Shown here in pieces: positions 1-12,100 of a DNA stretch of 64,000 nt. Under the pieces are notes generated by a model that was not told the origin of the DNA, searched no databases, and worked only from the letters and a program-made list of their open reading frames with translations. The stretch's first letter is position 1; each line of letters opens with the position of its first letter. Made by a program: the position numbers and the translations under genes. The stretch lies in NCBI GenBank assembly GCA_024364735.1, contig JAGFNQ010005198.1:982802-1046801 (forward strand), read 5' to 3'. This stretch comes from Boesenbergia rotunda (lineage: Eukaryota; Streptophyta; Magnoliopsida; Zingiberales; Zingiberaceae).

Positions 1-340
1 TGAAGAAGAAGACCCAATGGAAACGGTGGAAGATCCTGAGGTAGACCAAAGGGAAGCAGGCCAAGGGGAGATGAGCGAGGGGGTAGTAGTCATCGCTATG
101 ATGTTCTTTATATGGGCCTGATGGCAGCCCACCTAGCTCACTGAGTGAAGATAGTTTTGTATACCGACTGATAAAACTTGATAAATAAATTTTCGGTGAT
201 ATAATAAGATTAATAAGATCCCATCTACCCTATAGTGACCAGACGACACATATGGGCTAATATAACTCATAAACTCAGGTTGAGGACTGATGTTTGGAAG
301 CATACCATGAGTCGGGTTGCCCAGAATCACGATGAGTATG
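1..340. other. degenerate gypsy internal sequence, no domain recognised
   Basis: No reading frame longer than 65 codons matches a family I recognise. By position it should be the RNase H to integrase linker of the gypsy pol. It has AT-rich stretches and multiple stops, so it is either heavily mutated or contains foreign sequence. Confidence 0.4.
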
Positions 341-1832
341 GGATTAGGACGTATGCGGGGAATTATATCATGGAGTTAATTAGGACAATATCACCCACGC
401 TGTTTGGGGATATATTGGAAAGACAGAATAATGATCTAAGTCTTCGGAAAATAAAACAGGAGATCCTAAAAGGGAAAGGGCGATGGTTTTCATATCGCCA
501 AAGGGGGAGTACTCTACCTTAGGGATCGTCTATGTATCCCTAATGATCCGGAGCTTCGAAAGGAAATACTGGCAGAAGCTCACGGAACCCCTTACTCGAT
601 GCATCCAGGATCCACCAAGATGTATCAGGATCTGAAGGAGAAATTCTGGTGGTCCGGTATGAAGAGAGACGTGGCTCAGCATGTTAGTACTTGCCTGACC
701 TACAAACGAGTGAAAGCAGAACACCAGCGACCCGGAGGAGTTCTGCAGCCACTTTCGATTCCGGAATGGAAATGGGAAGATATATCGATGGATTTTATTT
801 CAGGACTTCCCAAGACTACAAACGGATATGATGCGATATGGGTCATTGTGGACAGATTGACTAAGTCCGCTCACTTCATAGCAATCAAGATGACTTATTC
901 GATTGAGCAACTGGCTCAGTTATATGTTAAGGAGGTAATCAGGCTACATGGAGTTCTCAAGACCATCATCTAAGATAGGGATGGACGTTTTACTTCGCAT
1001 TTCTTGGAGTGTGTTCAGAAGTCTCTCGGCACTAAATTGCGATTTAGTACCGCCTTTCACCCTCAAACTGATGGGCAAACTGAACGGGTGAATCAAGTAC
1101 TAGAAGACATGTTGCGAGGGTGCGCCTTGGGATTTCAAGGGAAGCTGGTGTCGATATTTGTGTTTAGCAGAATTCGCGTACAACAACAGCTACCAAGCTA
1201 CTATTGGAATGACACCTTATGAAGCGTTGTATGGGAGGAGATGTAGGTCTCCGATCTGTTGGTATGAGGGTGGTGAAAAGAAGGAGATGGGGCGCACAAC
1301 GGATCTCATTAACAGCACCACCCAAGCTATACAGAATATTCGGCAATGGATAGAAACTGCTCAGAGTCGGCAGAAGAGTTATGCCGATGTCCGGCGTAGA
1401 CCCCTAGAATTTAATGTTGGGGATTTGGTATTCCTCAAAGTGGCTCCTATGAAAGGGGTGACAAGATTTGGGAAGAAAGGAAAGCTGAGTCCGCGATATG
1501 TGGGGCTGTATCTGATTCTGAAAAGAGTTGGTAAGGTGGCATACAAGCTGGAGCTACCTCCAGAGATGTCAGCTATCCATAACGTATTCCATGTGTCCCT
1601 GCTTAAAAAGTGTATCCCGAATACGGACCAAGTGATCGAGCCGCAGACAGGGCAAATACAAGGGGACCTGAGTTACGAGAGCAGACCCATTCAGATTTTG
1701 GATAGAGAGGTCAAGAAGCTGAGGAGTAGGGAGGTACCCTTGGTCAAGGTCTTATGGCAAAGCCAGCGGTTCGAGGAAGCTACCTGGGAACGCGAGGACG
1801 AAATGAGGCGCAAGTACCCGGAGTTATTCTAA
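341..1832 (+). pseudogene. gypsy pol remnant: integrase plus chromodomain
   Basis: Integrase inserts retroelement cDNA into chromosomes. From about 361 the RNase H-integrase linker can be read, with a frameshift near 497. The zinc-binding HHCC region follows (about 570-720); its last Cys is Tyr (CLTYKR). Core catalytic residues are D in MDFISGL (about 790), D in DRDGRF (about 977) and E in DGQTERVN (about 1085). A TAA stop at 971-973 sits just before the second Asp, and a +1 shift near 1130 moves the frame into the piece starting at 1158. That piece runs through the GPY/F-like region (GKLSPRYVG) to a chromodomain (KVLWQSQRFEEATWE) ending EMRRKYPELF. In chromoviruses this domain is thought to guide integration into heterochromatin. 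At least two frameshifts and one stop make it a pseudogene. Confidence 0.9.
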
Positions 1833-1849
1833 GTTCGAGGACGAACTTT

Positions 1850-1866
1850 CACGAGGTATGGGGGAT
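1850..1866 (+). other. polypurine tract of the gypsy element
   Basis: A purine-rich run (AGGTATGGGGGAT) ends directly at the TG of the 3' LTR. It is the expected primer site for plus-strand DNA synthesis. Confidence 0.7.
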
Positions 1867-2350
1867 TGTAACGACCCGGTAAATTCTCTTGATATTTTAT
1901 GAAAATATTGAGCATGTTTAGATAATTTTCGAAGGATCTAGAAGTATGGATACGAACTTTGGGCTAGAAAACCCATGTTTTCTCATTTAAATTGAGAAAA
2001 CTAAGTACTAATGGGCCTTATATGGGCTTTTTAGTACCTTGATTATAGGTGGATTTTAGGTAAAAATTAGTATAAATATAAATAGGATTTAAGTAGGCAT
2101 ATTAGCATAATTGTGGGTAAGTCTTAGCCTAATGTTCCTATTTAAATTGAGAAATTAGGTACTAATGAGCTGTAAATGGGCTCCAAAAATGAGTATTAAT
2201 TGGGTAAAATTTATATAAATATAAAAGAATTTTATTTAGGAATATTAGCATAATTATGGGTGATTGTTGGGGAATTTTCGAAATAAAAGGGGATTTTCGA
2301 AAATTAGAGGAAAAGGTTTAAATAAAATGAAAATTAAATAAAAATAAAGG

Positions 2351-2418
2351 TGCATGGGCCAAGGATTGAACCTTGGACCTCTTGTACAACCATGAATGCT
2401 TTAACCAACTCACCTAGC
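2351..2418 (-). other. tRNA-like A/B-box segment inside the gypsy LTR
   Basis: Read on the minus strand there is an A-box-like TAGGTGAGTTGG, then a B-box-like AGGTTCAATCC about 35 nt downstream, the spacing of an internal RNA polymerase III promoter. The solo LTR of the same family has the same segment at 17289-17358 in the same relative orientation, so it is a family feature. No full cloverleaf was seen, so this is not called a tRNA gene. Confidence 0.5.
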
Positions 2419-2514
2419 AAGGAATTCATATGAGTAAATGAAGTAGAGGTTGGTTAAGAAGTAGAAGGAGATGAAGGGTCATGGAGAGACTCTTCATTTG
2501 CCTCTTTAAAGGAG

Positions 2515-2524
2515 CTATAAAAAG
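2515..2524 (+). promoter_or_regulatory. TATA box of the gypsy LTR
   Basis: CTATAAAAAG lies about 650 bp into the LTR and is followed by a pyrimidine-rich leader. This fits the U3/R boundary of long chromovirus LTRs. Confidence 0.6.
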
Positions 2525-3007
2525 GGGGTTTGGGGGGTTACTTCTCTCCACTATCAGTACATTTGCTCCTCTCCTCCCTCCTCATTCTAGCCGAGACTCT
2601 TAGGAAGAGTTCTCCCATGGAAAGGCTTCCCCCAAGGCTCCATCACCCAAGATCTAAAGTTCTTACAAGGATCCAAGGACTAGGTGTGGTCAAGAGACAT
2701 CAAGTCTTCTTCCTTCTCTCCATCCAAGGTCAAAAAATTTAGAAACCCCAAGGTAAGACTCCCTCACCTGTGGTATAATAGTTATCTATGATTTCCATGA
2801 TTTTTAGCATGATATATGGGTTAGTTTTTGGATGTGATGTTGAAAGGAAAGAAAAACCAAGGTCCTCAAGTTTATGGATTCCGGCCAGCATGATTTAAAA
2901 GTCTGTAAATATGCTAAAAATCCTTATAATGTTATTTGATGTTCCCTTATGATGTGTAGAGGTTAAGTATAATTTTTGGGAATTTTTGTAGTACCCTAGT
3001 GACCCTA

Positions 3008-3560
3008 TGGGTTTCGGCCAACAACAAGGAAAGGAAACCAAGAACCCTAGGTTTGTGGGTTCCGGCCACCATGATTTTGGGGTCTATAATTATGCCACAA
3101 ATCTTGATAATGTTTTTTAATGTTCCCTTATGATGTTTAGTAAGTAAATATAATTTTTGGGAATTTTTGGAGTACCCTAGAGACCCTAGGGGTTTCGGCC
3201 AACAACAAGGAAAGGAAACCAAGAACCCTAGGTTTGTGGGTTTCGGCCACCATGATTTTGGGGTCTATAATTATGCCAAAAATCTTGATAATGTTGTTTA
3301 ATGTTCCCTTATGATGTTTAGTAAGTAAATATAATTTTTTGGAATTTTTGGAGTACCCTAGAGACCCTAGGGGTTTCGGCCAACAACAAGGAAAGGAAAC
3401 CAAGAACCCTAGGTTTGTGGGTATCGGCCACCATGATTTTGGGGTCTATAATTATGCCAAAAATCTTGATAAGGTTGATTAATGTTCCCTTATGATGTGT
3501 AGTAAGTAAATATAATTTTTGAGAATTTTTGGGGTACCCTAGAGTACCCTAGGGTTTCGG
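3008..3560. repeat. 181-bp tandem repeat, three units plus a partial
   Basis: The phrase GGGTTTCGGCCAACAACAAGG recurs about every 181 bp (near 3008, 3190, 3371), and a diverged partial unit follows near 3552. Each unit also contains CGGCCACCATGATTTTGG. Units differ at only a few sites, so the expansion is recent. It raises apparent ORFs on the minus strand that are not genes. Confidence 0.85.
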
Positions 3561-4556
3561 CCAACAGGAAGGGCCCATAGGTAGGGTTGGTTTTAGACCC
3601 TAATTATATGTTGTATGTTTTATCATGATATAAGGGAGACGAAGGGTGTTTATATGAATGTTTCACATGGGCTAGAGACCCTATATGTTTCGGCCAAGTA
3701 CCCTATTAGGGTGGAAAGCTAGGACTTATTTCAAGTAAGGGCCCAATGGCCCTATGGTAAGGTATGGGTAGGGTTTAAGCAATTGATTTGGGGTTTTAAT
3801 GGAATTTCTCCATGCCCCCATGGCCTGGAAGTTTCGGCCAAGGATCTAACCTAGGACTAGGGTTGGGTTAAACCTACCAAGATGCATGGGTATAGGTGAT
3901 TAGGAGGTATGCTTAAGTAAGGTGGAAGAATACCATGTTAACTAAACCTTTAGCTTATATGTCATGAAATATATGTTAGGTTATAGAATGCTTAGACATG
4001 TGCCATGATTTAGGAATGATATGTAGGTATGCCATGATGTATGAATGATGTGTATGTATGCCATGTCTTACGAATGATATGAATGTATGCCATGCTTATG
4101 TATGTATGCCATGTTATATGAATCATGTGTACCTGTGCCGTGTCTAAAAATGAAAATGATGAATGAAGGTTAAGTATGATGAATGAATGACTATGCTATG
4201 AATGATGATGCCTTTAAGGCATAATGGTGATGAAAGAATAATGAATGAATGAATATGCCATGAATGATGATGAATGAAGAAGCATATGAAAGCATTTATT
4301 TTATTTTATGGGCTTGTACCGGACCTAAGTAGGGTCCACGGTTCTGGACTACCGATGATGCTGTCCACTGTTCGGGACTACCGATGCTGTCCTTACGGTT
4401 CAGGACTACCGATGAAGCTGTCCTTACCCTAGTAGGTCGAGATTAGCTACCTCGTATTTACTTAGGGATGCGCGCATATGATGAATGAATGTGGTACAAG
4501 CCAGGGCCCAATGAAAGTTATGATTATGTTAAAAGCATATTTTCAAGATTAAGCAT

Positions 4557-4560
<4 letters not shown>

Positions 4561-4598
<38 letters not shown>
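4561..4598. repeat. (AT)19 microsatellite
   Basis: An uninterrupted AT run of 38 bases lies inside the gypsy LTR. Confidence 0.97.
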
Positions 4599-4602
<4 letters not shown>

Positions 4603-4679
4603 GATTGCCACATGCATCCATTCATGTTATGCATTATGTTATGAAAAGTATGTTTATGAAAAGTATGTTATGAAGGTAT

Positions 4680-5300
4680 GTTCATGCCATGATTTTATTT
4701 ATGTTTATGCCATGATTTTATTTATGTTTATGCCATGATTTTATTTAGGTTTATGCCATGATTTTATTTATGTTTATGCCATGATTTTATTTATGTTTAT
4801 GCCATGATTTTATTTATGTTTATGCCATGATATTATTTAAGCTTATGCCATGATATTATTTATGTTTATGCCATGATGTTATTTATGTTTATGCCATGAT
4901 TTGATGCTAGTTTAGAATGCCATGCTTTAATTATGTTTATGATAGTTTAGGATGCCATGATTTCATCTATGTTCATGTTAGTTTAGGATGCCATGATTTT
5001 ATGCTAGTTTAGAATGCCATGCTTTAATTATGTGTATGCTAGGTTAGGATGCCATGAGTTTATAGATGTTTATGTTAGTTTAGGATGCCATGGTTTAATT
5101 ATGTTTATGTTACGTTAGAATGCCATTATTTTGTTCATGCTCATGCTAGTATGGGATGCCATGATTGTAATTAGATTTATCCCATGATTTTATTTGTCTA
5201 TGTCAAATATTATGCCATGCTATGAATGTTTACGATGTTTATGTTATGTCAAGTATTATGCCATACCCGAATGTTTATGGTTATGTTTATGCCATGCTAT
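4680..5300. repeat. 24-bp-class ATG-rich minisatellite
   Basis: Repeats based on TTTATGCCATGATTTTATTT recur about ten times, then degrade into longer variants containing TAGTTTAGGATGCCATG. The solo LTR copy has a related but rearranged array around 14810-15140. Confidence 0.85.
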
Positions 5301-5937
5301 GAATGGGGTGAAGCTATGTCAATGACATGTCAAATGAATGCTAAGTGATGTTAAGGATGATGTTCTAAGTAAAGCGCTAAGAGTGCTAATGTTTCATATG
5401 TTTATGATTAAGTGACGGACGGTTTTAGTGAGTAGGAAAGAGTCTTACTAAGCCTGTGTGCTTATAGTTTTATTTTCTTATACCGCAGATCACGCAAAGG
5501 AACAGTAAGGAAGCAGCAGGAGGGCATTGCAGAATGTGTGTGATAGTGACTTGGCCAAGAGACCATATGTTTGCTTGTCTTATGATAGAACTTTACCTTT
5601 ACTACTAAGTACTTGAATATGACTCTATGACATGATGCTAAAGTATGACTTGATGCTAAGTATGACATGATGCTAAAATATGACATGATGCTAAGTATGT
5701 TATGATGCAAAGTATAAGGTTAATATGTCAAGCTTCCATGTTATGATGCTAGGAATGGTAGTAAGTGCATGTAGGTGTAAGTTTGAAGTTTTCCGCTGCA
5801 TTATGATGTCTACATGCCCTAAGTATGTTAGCGTAACGCCGCTTTATGATGGTCAAAAAAAAAAAAAAAGCGGGCGTTTCATTCTGAGTGACCAAGGCCT
5901 ACGAACTTTGATGAAAGAGCCCCTCTACCGCCTGGAG

Positions 5938-7797
5938 TGTTGGTGCTTGGATGGCTAGAGAGGGGGGGGGTGAATGTAGCCAGACACAAACTTTTGACTC
6001 TTTGAGGTTTTCTGCACATAGGGTTAGCAGCAGCGGAAACAATACCAAAGCAAAAACTAACAAAAAACTAAAACACAAATCAGAAATGCTAACACGGAGG
6101 GTTTACAAGGTTCGGGGATAACTTGCCCCTACTCCTTGGCGTGCCCGTGAGGTGGGCGCTCCCTTGATTGTCGGTAGATCAAGCCCCGGGAAATCCGGAT
6201 AGAATGGAACCTCCTTCTCGGTGGAGTAACCTCTCCACAATAGTTTCAGAGAGATATCGAATACAGCATAGAGACAAAGAAAGCTTACAGAGCACGAAGG
6301 AAAAGGTTTACAAAGCACCACTCACAACACAGCAAGATCCTGGCAAGAGCCTTCACTCAGCTCTTCCTTCTCACGGTGTCTGCGTGCTGATCGACTCGCA
6401 AACTTCTCCACTGGCTCAAAGCTCTCAAGATTCAAAGAATCAGAGTGTTAGCATTTCAAAGAAATCAGAGAGTTGCTCAAGTGATGCAGATGCTTCTTTG
6501 CTAGCCAACACATAAGCCTCTGTCCATCGCCACCCATCGCCAGGTCACCAGGCGCATCTCTGCAGCTCACCAGCTCGTATGCAACACCCTCAGCTACTAC
6601 TGACCTCTTCTGGACTCTCTGAACCATCTTCAGCCGAGCCTAGGTCAGTTTGTCAGCTTCCTAGCCGTTGCCAGCCCACGCCAGACGCCCGTTGTAACCT
6701 TAGAAGAGAAAACAACCAAACTTGATCAAGGGAAAGTCCCCAGTTGACCCTCCTCCATTGTTTAAATCATCCCTGCATTACCTGCACACTTAGCAGACGC
6801 TTAGCAAATGAAATCAAACGTCAATCAGTAAGGTAGCAGAGAAAACAGAAACGATCAGAGGAAAACAGAAGTCTGACAGCGGATTTAAATTAAAGTTATC
6901 AGACACTGATCGGTCCACAGACCGATCAAAGAAGACCCTGATCAATCAGGTCACCTCCTGATCGATCCAGTGTCTCCTTGATCGGTCACACTAACCGATA
7001 AGGGATCGTGGATTGGCCACACTGACCGATCCATCACCTTCTGGCTTTCAAGCCACTACCCACCAGCCAAAGGCCCTGATTGGTCACCTCACTGATCAGG
7101 TTGCGCCCTAATCGGTCTGGTGACCGATCAGGTCACTCCCTGACCGATTAGGAGCCATCCTGATCGGTCAGGATGAGGAAAGTCCGATCTTTGATTGGTT
7201 AGATAGACTGATCAGGGTTTCTCACAGAGCCAATCTGATCTCTCTCTGATCGTTCACCAGAACGATCAGAAAATAATCAAAAGCCTTCTATTCTCTCCCT
7301 GATCGTTCACCAGAATGATCAGGAGCCGAACAGAAGCATTCTGTTCTCTCTCTAATCGTTCACTAGAATGATCAGACTTCTCTGGATCGGTCACTAGACC
7401 GATCCACAGCAAGGAGTTTGTGCCAACTCCCTGATCGGTCTCCAGACCGATCCAACTCCGACCAAATCAACCCTAAGTCCAGAGAACAGGCACCCTATCC
7501 TTCTCTGACTCATTCTGGTCCCGGAGAAAGAGCCCACGTGCCCTCTCTGACCAGTACACTCAATGCTCAGTCCCCCGGACCAAGACTTCGTACCCAGCTT
7601 CACTCACTGGGACTTTGTTCAACCTAGCTTCCGTCGCTAGGACCTGACTTCACTCACCAGGGTTTCAGTCACCCGGCTCCACTCACCGGGAGTCGTGCCC
7701 AGTCCCCGACCAGGACTTAAACTAGACTCATCTTATTAGCCTAAACATAAATCGGTGTCAACACCAAAACAACAATCAGAGTCAGACTGCATCAACA
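5938..7797 (-). mobile_element. SIRE-type solo LTR (1860 bp)
   Basis: It is bounded by TG...CA (plus-strand ends TGTTGGTGC and CATCAACA) and a perfect 5-bp TSD TGGAG (5933-5937 and 7798-7802). Gag sequence of copia-A is contiguous across the site. Minus orientation is inferred from the left edge, where GGGGGGTGAATG and GCAGCGGAAAC match the PBS-proximal ends of SIRE-2 LTRs. There is no internal domain, so it arose by LTR-LTR recombination. It carries an array of dyad repeats (6908-7453) and, near its right end, short repeats of the form CACTCACCGGGA. Confidence 0.9.
6908..7453. repeat. array of dyad-symmetric GATCGGTC repeats
   Basis: Repeated inverted-repeat units fill this stretch. Examples are GATCGGTCCACAGACCGATC at 6909, CTGATCGTTC..GAACGATCAG at 7246, and near-copies at 7299, 7352, 7384 and 7431. 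Spacing is 53 bp between the 7246, 7299 and 7352 units. Each unit is a short hairpin or dyad with a 4-6 nt centre. Confidence 0.85.
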
Positions 7798-8094
7798 TGG
7801 AGTTCTCCTAGTAGTTCCCTCATCGTATACTCATGCTTATTCATGTTATAATTGAGTCGAAACATCTCAAAACTTTTAGGCAAAGATTGGTGTATTATAT
7901 CGACCTGCGTTTCCCCGTCGTTTTGTCGTCCAAGGATCTCAATCTCATTGTGTTGGGCCATCATCTTCAGGACATTCTTCGAAGAGCACATATTTGTACT
8001 CTTCAGCAGTAAGGACAATGTCTAGGTTTCTTTTCCAGTCTATGTAATTTGGGCCAGTTACCTTAAGTATTGTAGCTAGTGGGTTAAAGGCCAT

Positions 8095-9145
8095 TATGAA
8101 AAACCTGAGAATTACAACACACACTACTTTAGAAATCAAAAATAAATTGATTCCTCAAAACAATAAATTTTTGAAATCAACCAACACCCATATACACCGA
8201 GAAATTCGTATGCCACGATGGTATGGACGTATACGAATCCCTACATTCGTAAGAGGAGGTTTTACCCATCAATCTTACTATCTTGTCAACCTAACATTTT
8301 GATAAGTAAGATCAATAGTTGGTTCACTTCAGCTCTGCAAAATAATAGCAGTGACTCCAATGGGGAGGATACTATTATTCGCATCTAAGTGTTCACCATT
8401 ACACGACACTAAGAAAATTGATTCCAATTATGTGCCTTCCGATGGGGAAGTACACACGCTTTTCAATAATTTTCTATAGTCTTATCCGACCCAGTGATCC
8501 ACAAATCAAGTCCATCCGATGGGGAGGAAGTCACTTAGAGCCAACGCGCAGACTTGTTCGCATCACTTATCGGATTGTAATGGATGTCGTGGGACCCTTA
8601 GGGTCCCTCTCCCACTTAGTAATTTAGTTTGAGGAATTTTGACTTAGCACAACCACACAACAAGCACATAACCAACATATGAAAAATACAGAAAATCCAA
8701 GATTTTCTAACTTTCATGGCTCTTGGTCTCTAATGCACTTCCAATTGTGTCATCACTTCGTCCGCTCCTCCCTTCCTTATGCGCAAGCCACCTTGAGGGA
8801 TCTCCGAGTCGAAATGACTAGCTAATTATTTATATCATTGATCCTATACTCCACAAAGGAGTGTACATGAAAACTAGATCGAAAGTAAAATAAATAGCTC
8901 GGCTAAACATGTCCCATATTTAATTATAAAAATTAAATACCTAGCCTCGTCAACCCCGAGGATTAATTAATTTAAAACAAATTGCACAACCATTCATACA
9001 ACCATTATTTGGCCATGACAAGTTGGAATCTCATGCCTGCAACCCAATGTTAGCCTACGCACATCCACATGACATTCAGCAAAATAAAATGAATGAAAAT
9101 GCTAAAAATTAACCAATCTTTATACACACAAAGCCGGAAACCTCT
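8095..9145 (-). other. copia-A untranslated leader
   Basis: This is the region between PBS and gag start. It has no long frame of recognised origin. It is homologous to the copia-C leader (42782-43832); for instance, both share CATCGGATGGG-type and TCCCACTTAGT-type stretches in opposite orientation. Confidence 0.7.
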
Positions 9146-9157
9146 ACTCTGATACCA
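9146..9157 (-). other. primer-binding site of copia-A
   Basis: The minus strand reads TGGTATCAGAGT, one base from the canonical initiator Met-tRNA complement TGGTATCAGAGC, two bases from the LTR start at 9160. Confidence 0.85.
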
Positions 9158-9159
9158 AT

Positions 9160-12100
9160 TGTTGGGTATGGCTTGGCGGGTTTTCTTAGCGAATACTTGG
9201 CCATCGTTGAGAGACCTATCCATGTCTATGGATTAAAAATAATCCGAATGGAGACCCGTCTCCCAACGACCATCTCGTGCCGTATCGAACAATCCAAATT
9301 ACAACTCGACCAATCACAAAGATCGAGCCTTGTAGTTTGCTTGACCATTCGACCGCGGAAAAGGTGACGAGTGAATCACCGACTTTTGTGATTATGGTCA
9401 GGGTATAATTAGTTAATTATTAACCATGACAAACAATCAAAATAATTAACTAATTAACATGAAATGATGAGGTAAGTAAACATGACACATAATCACATAA
9501 GGAGCCAAGGAAGAATTATACCTTCCATTACCTTATGATCTTCTAGCGTATGACCCTCCCATCTTGGACGTCGTGTGGGCGACGATCTACCAAGAGCCGT
9601 GGTCACTAAGACGATCCCTTCTCCTTGCGCCAACCAATCCCAAACCAAAGGGATGTCGCCGGCCACTCCGAGGAAGAAGATAATCAAAACACAAATCCTA
9701 GGCAGATTTTTCTTCCCTTGAGAAAAATTGGATAAACAACTTTTCTCCATTGAGAAAAATAGCTTCTCCCTCTCAAGCTCATGCAATTTTCATCCCTCAA
9801 GAAAAGTTACATGTGCAACCTCTCTTCCTTTGAGAAAATTGTGTGAGCAACTCAAGGTCACGCGATTATCTTCCCTTGAGAGAAGTTACGTGTATAACTT
9901 TTCTTCCTTTGAGAAAATCGTGTGAACAATTTTCCTTCTCCATAGAAAACTCATGCCTCGGCATCTCCACTGCCTTTTCTCCACCGCCTGCAAGCTTTTC
10001 TCAAACTGCATGATCGGCTTTGCCTCTCCACAGCAGGAGATGGCAACTGATCAGTGGTTGCCATGGAGAAAACTGCCACTGCATCCATCGTTTGTAGCGT
10101 TGGAGAAGCCATAGCTAAACAGCGGGCGTTGGAGAAGCCACGGCTGAATGGCGGCATTGCCGTTTGCATGCACAGTCGTGCATCCGGCCGTTCCACTCAG
10201 GCGTGGTGCTGCCGTTTGCATCCACGTTCGTGCATCCCGTTGCTTCGCGCGTGGAGAAAAAACAAAATTAGCTTCTACTATTTCTCTCGGTGCATCCCAT
10301 TGCTTCACGCGTGGAGAAGAAACAAAATAGCCTTGCTGTTTTTTTCCAGCGCCTGCTAAACCGAGAGGGATAGATGGAGAGAGAGAGAGAGGAGAATTAG
10401 CAAGGGTTTTCTAGTGTTTTAATTGGATTAATCATTAACTTGGTTTCATGCCACCATGGGGTATATATATGGCTACGGGAGGGATCATGAGGAGGAGTTG
10501 GGTTATAGCCTGCTAATGGATCCAAACCCGATCCATTAATGAAGATCCATTCCACTAAAGGATCCTCATCGAATTACCTCACCAACCCCCATACTTACAT
10601 ATGAGCTCCACTTATTACGTGTCGTCCATCCCCCCGTATTTAAGATATTGAATGCCCTTTAATTAATTTAAATTACTGACAATTCAAATTAATTAACTTC
10701 TGGATTCTTGATTAGTACCACTCAACCTTATCATCATGCCGATAAAATCCACCTGCAGGGTTTAGCATGGTGAACCATTTGAGCTCATCAAGGGGGCATC
10801 ATGATCCCGACTCACCAGGACACTGATTCCATCAATAATCAATGACACACCATATTATTAATATTATCTCCCAACTTACCGTGCCTATCGATCTAACAGA
10901 ATTGATCTCACCCATTATTAAATCAAAGATATAATAATTAATAATATATGCCCGTTATTATATCAGGATTTAGGGATCGTACTCCATAATTAAGTCTGAG
11001 GTCCTATCCAATTATCAAGTAAGTACAAATTGGATAACCTCTGGTTTTGGTCCTGCTCAATGCACTCAAAGCACACTCGTATAATTCTATGGTCGAGACT
11101 GTTGGGTATGGCTTGGTGGGTTTCCTAAGTGAATACTCAGTCGATCCGAGAGACCTCTCCATGTCTACGGATTAAAAAATTAATCCGAATGGAGACCCGT
11201 CTCCCATCGACCATCTCGTGCCCTATTGAACGATCCAATTCACAACTCGGCCAATTACCAAAATCGGCCTTGTGATTCGCTCAACTGTTCAACCGCGGAA
11301 AAGGTGACGAGTTGATCGCCAGCTTTTGTGTTTATGGCCGGGGTCCAGTTAGTTAATTATTAACTATGATAACTAATCAAAATAATTAACTTTCACACAT
11401 GAAATGTCGAGTTTAGTAAACATAGCACAAAATTGACATAAGGATAATGAATGGAGCATGGGAAGAGATATACCTTCCCGATCACCTCGCAATCTTCTAC
11501 CTTATGCCCCTCCCTTCGCGGATGTTGTGTGGGCGATGATCTACCAGAACCGAGATCACCAAGGCGACCAATCAATCACACTATCTTCTCCTCTCCTAGC
11601 CGACCCAAACACTAACCAAGGGTTGTTGCCGCCGGCCCCTTTCTTCTCTTCTCCTTTGCGCCGCCGGCCAACAGCAGCCACCAAGGCGCCGCCGACCAAC
11701 AGCTGACCTCGAGAAGGATGTGGAGAAGAAGATGGAGAGGAATGAACCCCTCCAACCAGCCCAAAATCTGATCGCAAACCCTCCCTGCTCAGCTTTGCGC
11801 TGCCGCCGCCGAGCCTCCTTGCGCCGCCCCTTTCCAGCCGCCGGTCTCTCCTCTCTCTCACCAATGCTCACCACAAAGGAGAGGAGACACTCCTCTCCTT
11901 GTCTAGTGGTCTTGCTCATGGTGAACTTGAGGGAGGAAGAAGAAAACAAAAGGTGGGTTGCCTCTTGTTGCCGTGACCTAAGAGAGAGAAGGAGAGGAGA
12001 GGAGAGAAATATTTTAGCTTGGATTATTCCCTTGGTTTCTTGATCTCATAGGGTATTTATAGGGCTAAGGTAGGGACTAAGAGGAGGAGTTGGATCTTGG

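Larger units (their letters stand above)
1..5881 (+). mobile_element. Tekay/Del-like Ty3/gypsy element, 3' part
   Basis: The visible part runs from late pol through a C-terminal chromodomain, a polypurine tract and one long LTR. The 5' LTR, gag, protease and reverse transcriptase lie outside the window. The right end (5881) abuts copia-A gag sequence on the minus strand, so the element inserted into copia-A. The TSD partner is off the window and cannot be checked; TTCTG (5882-5886) is the predicted right copy. The pol is broken, so this copy is not autonomous. Lineage is inferred from the chromodomain after integrase and the very long LTR starting TGTAACGACC. Confidence 0.85.
1867..5881 (+). 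repeat. 3' LTR of the Tekay-like element (about 4.0 kb)
   Basis: It starts TGTAACGACCCGG and ends GGGCGTTTCA; the last bases have decayed from GGGCGTTACA, as seen in the reverse-oriented solo LTR of the same family at 14283-17657. A TATA box lies at 2515-2524. After a pyrimidine-rich leader comes CAAGGTAAGACTCCC near 2750, which looks like a splice donor, as in other long chromovirus LTRs. The interior carries a tRNA-like segment (2351-2418), 181-bp repeats (about 3008-3560), short repeats around 4335-4425, an AT microsatellite and an ATG-rich minisatellite (about 4680-5300). These account for much of its length over the 3375-bp solo copy. Confidence 0.88.
5882..8094 (-). pseudogene. gag: copia-A gag, interrupted
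   Basis: Gag forms the virus-like particle that packages element RNA. The minus-strand frame starts at 8094 with MAFNPLATILK and continues GPNYIDWKRNLDIVLTAEEY, the N-terminal signature of copia Gag (retrotran_gag/UBN2 class). Further on is NYNMNKHEYTMRELLGEL. At 7802 the frame runs into a solo LTR and resumes at 5937-5882, whose reading matches the matching stretch of copia-C gag (near 44400-44450). The gypsy insertion then cuts it again. Compared with copia-C there are deletions between the two halves of the N-terminal domain, and the zinc knuckle is off the window. It is non-functional. Confidence 0.85.

Noticed and set aside
2351..2418. A genuine tRNA gene
   Set aside because: A/B boxes are present but no acceptor stem, anticodon arm or CCA-side pairing was found.
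2947..3403. Two similar minus-strand frames (MVSFPCCWPKPLGS)
   Set aside because: Products of the 181-bp tandem repeat.
6168..6515. 115-codon frame
   Set aside because: Lies inside the SIRE-type solo LTR, near its PBS-proximal end; no domain, and the other SIRE LTRs lack it.
11556..12043. Overlapping Arg/Ser-rich frames on both strands
   Set aside because: They lie within the GC-rich leader part of a copia-A family LTR, with no homologue or codon signal; the frames at 46663-47008, 42037-42465 and 9951-10359 are the same kind.
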